DNA of 64,000 nt from assembly GCA_037893225.1 (NCBI GenBank), contig JAZGUH010000327.1, forward strand, positions 496,001 through 560,000, in the 5' to 3' direction. The stretch comes from Hippasteria phrygiana. Its lineage: Eukaryota; Echinodermata; Asteroidea; Valvatida; Goniasteridae. The translations under genes were made by a program, and so were the position numbers. Below are positions 63,780 through 64,000 of this stretch, piece by piece (within the stretch, counting starts at the first letter, position 1; each line of letters begins with the position of its first letter). Below the pieces are notes generated by a model that was not told the origin of the DNA, did no database searches, and saw only the letters and a program-made list of their open reading frames with translations.

Positions 63780-64000
63780 ATGGAGGAACTCAAGTCCAAG
63801 GACCGCGTCATCTCGGAGCTGGAGAAGGAACTCGGTCATAAGACGGGTTACTCCCAGCGGCTTCAGAATGAGAAGGAGTCACTGAGTAGCCTGCTGAACC
63901 TGAGCAAGATGGCAGAGTCTTGGGATCACCGGTCAGCGTCCTTGTCGTCAGCTGTCATTCGGGAATCATCTCCGGGCAGTTCGGCAGGTAGTCAGCTTGG
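63780..64000 (+). CDS. JAKMIP: JAKMIP-like coiled-coil protein, second coding exon (runs off the window)
   Basis: The acceptor TTCCTCTCCAG precedes 63780. The exon reads MEELKSKDRVISELEKELGH, KTGYSQRLQNEKESL, SSLLNLSKMAESWDHRS and a Ser-rich stretch, phase 0 with the exon ending at 30253. It corresponds to the family block M-EIK-KDR-I--LEKELE-QTGY-QKLQ--KEAL directly after RDI-RL, which fixes orthology and the splice junction. The exon is still open at 64000. Confidence 0.85.
   Translation, partial: MEELKSKDRVISELEKELGHKTGYSQRLQNEKESLSSLLNLSKMAESWDHRSASLSSAVIRESSPGSSAGSQL

Overview
This is animal (metazoan) nuclear DNA. Two host genes on the + strand are split into spliced exons with GT-AG borders. 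Everything between them is dense, mostly decayed transposable-element sequence. The mix of elements (DIRS-group and non-LTR retroelements, hAT, Tc1, Harbinger-like and TTAA elements, very many MITEs), the frequent ACATGTACATGT motif and the two host families suggest a marine invertebrate, plausibly a deuterostome such as a cephalochordate, hemichordate or echinoderm. I cannot name the species from sequence alone.

Host genes. (1) The last three coding exons of a PCGF1-like Polycomb RING-finger gene lie at 2893-3028, 6396-6476 and 10155-10220. Joined in phase, they encode the C-terminal RAWUL domain and the stop codon; the RING exons must lie upstream of the window. (2) A JAKMIP-like coiled-coil gene starts at about 29401 (5' UTR) with its ATG at 29603. 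Its first coding exon ends at 30253. The next exon begins at 63780 and runs off the window, so its first coding intron is 33,526 bp long and fills more than half of the window.

Layout. 1-10.2 kb: PCGF1 introns carrying a non-LTR retrotransposon 3' half, two hAT-like elements, a Harbinger-like element and MITEs. 10.2-29.4 kb: intergenic or JAKMIP upstream DNA with a dead Tc1 transposon, nested fold-back elements, an element carrying a Crypton-type (DUF3504) recombinase fragment, a 292-bp CCCCT tract and tandem tRNA-derived SINEs. 29.4-30.3 kb: JAKMIP exon. 30.3-63.8 kb: the giant intron, holding a CR1/L2-like LINE fragment, a decayed DIRS/Ngaro-type retrotransposon (reverse transcriptase, tyrosine recombinase and SGNH-hydrolase remnants), several nested insertions with readable target-site duplications, and many hairpin MITEs. 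63.8-64.0 kb: JAKMIP exon.

The most notable items are the Ngaro-type element at 44.3-48.9 kb, the Crypton-type fragments inside TIR elements (14.1, 41.0 and 41.4 kb), the hAT-in-TTAA-element nest at 58.1-59.7 kb, and a recursive-splice-like AG|GT junction just upstream of the JAKMIP start codon. All family assignments come from reading motifs by eye; no search was run.
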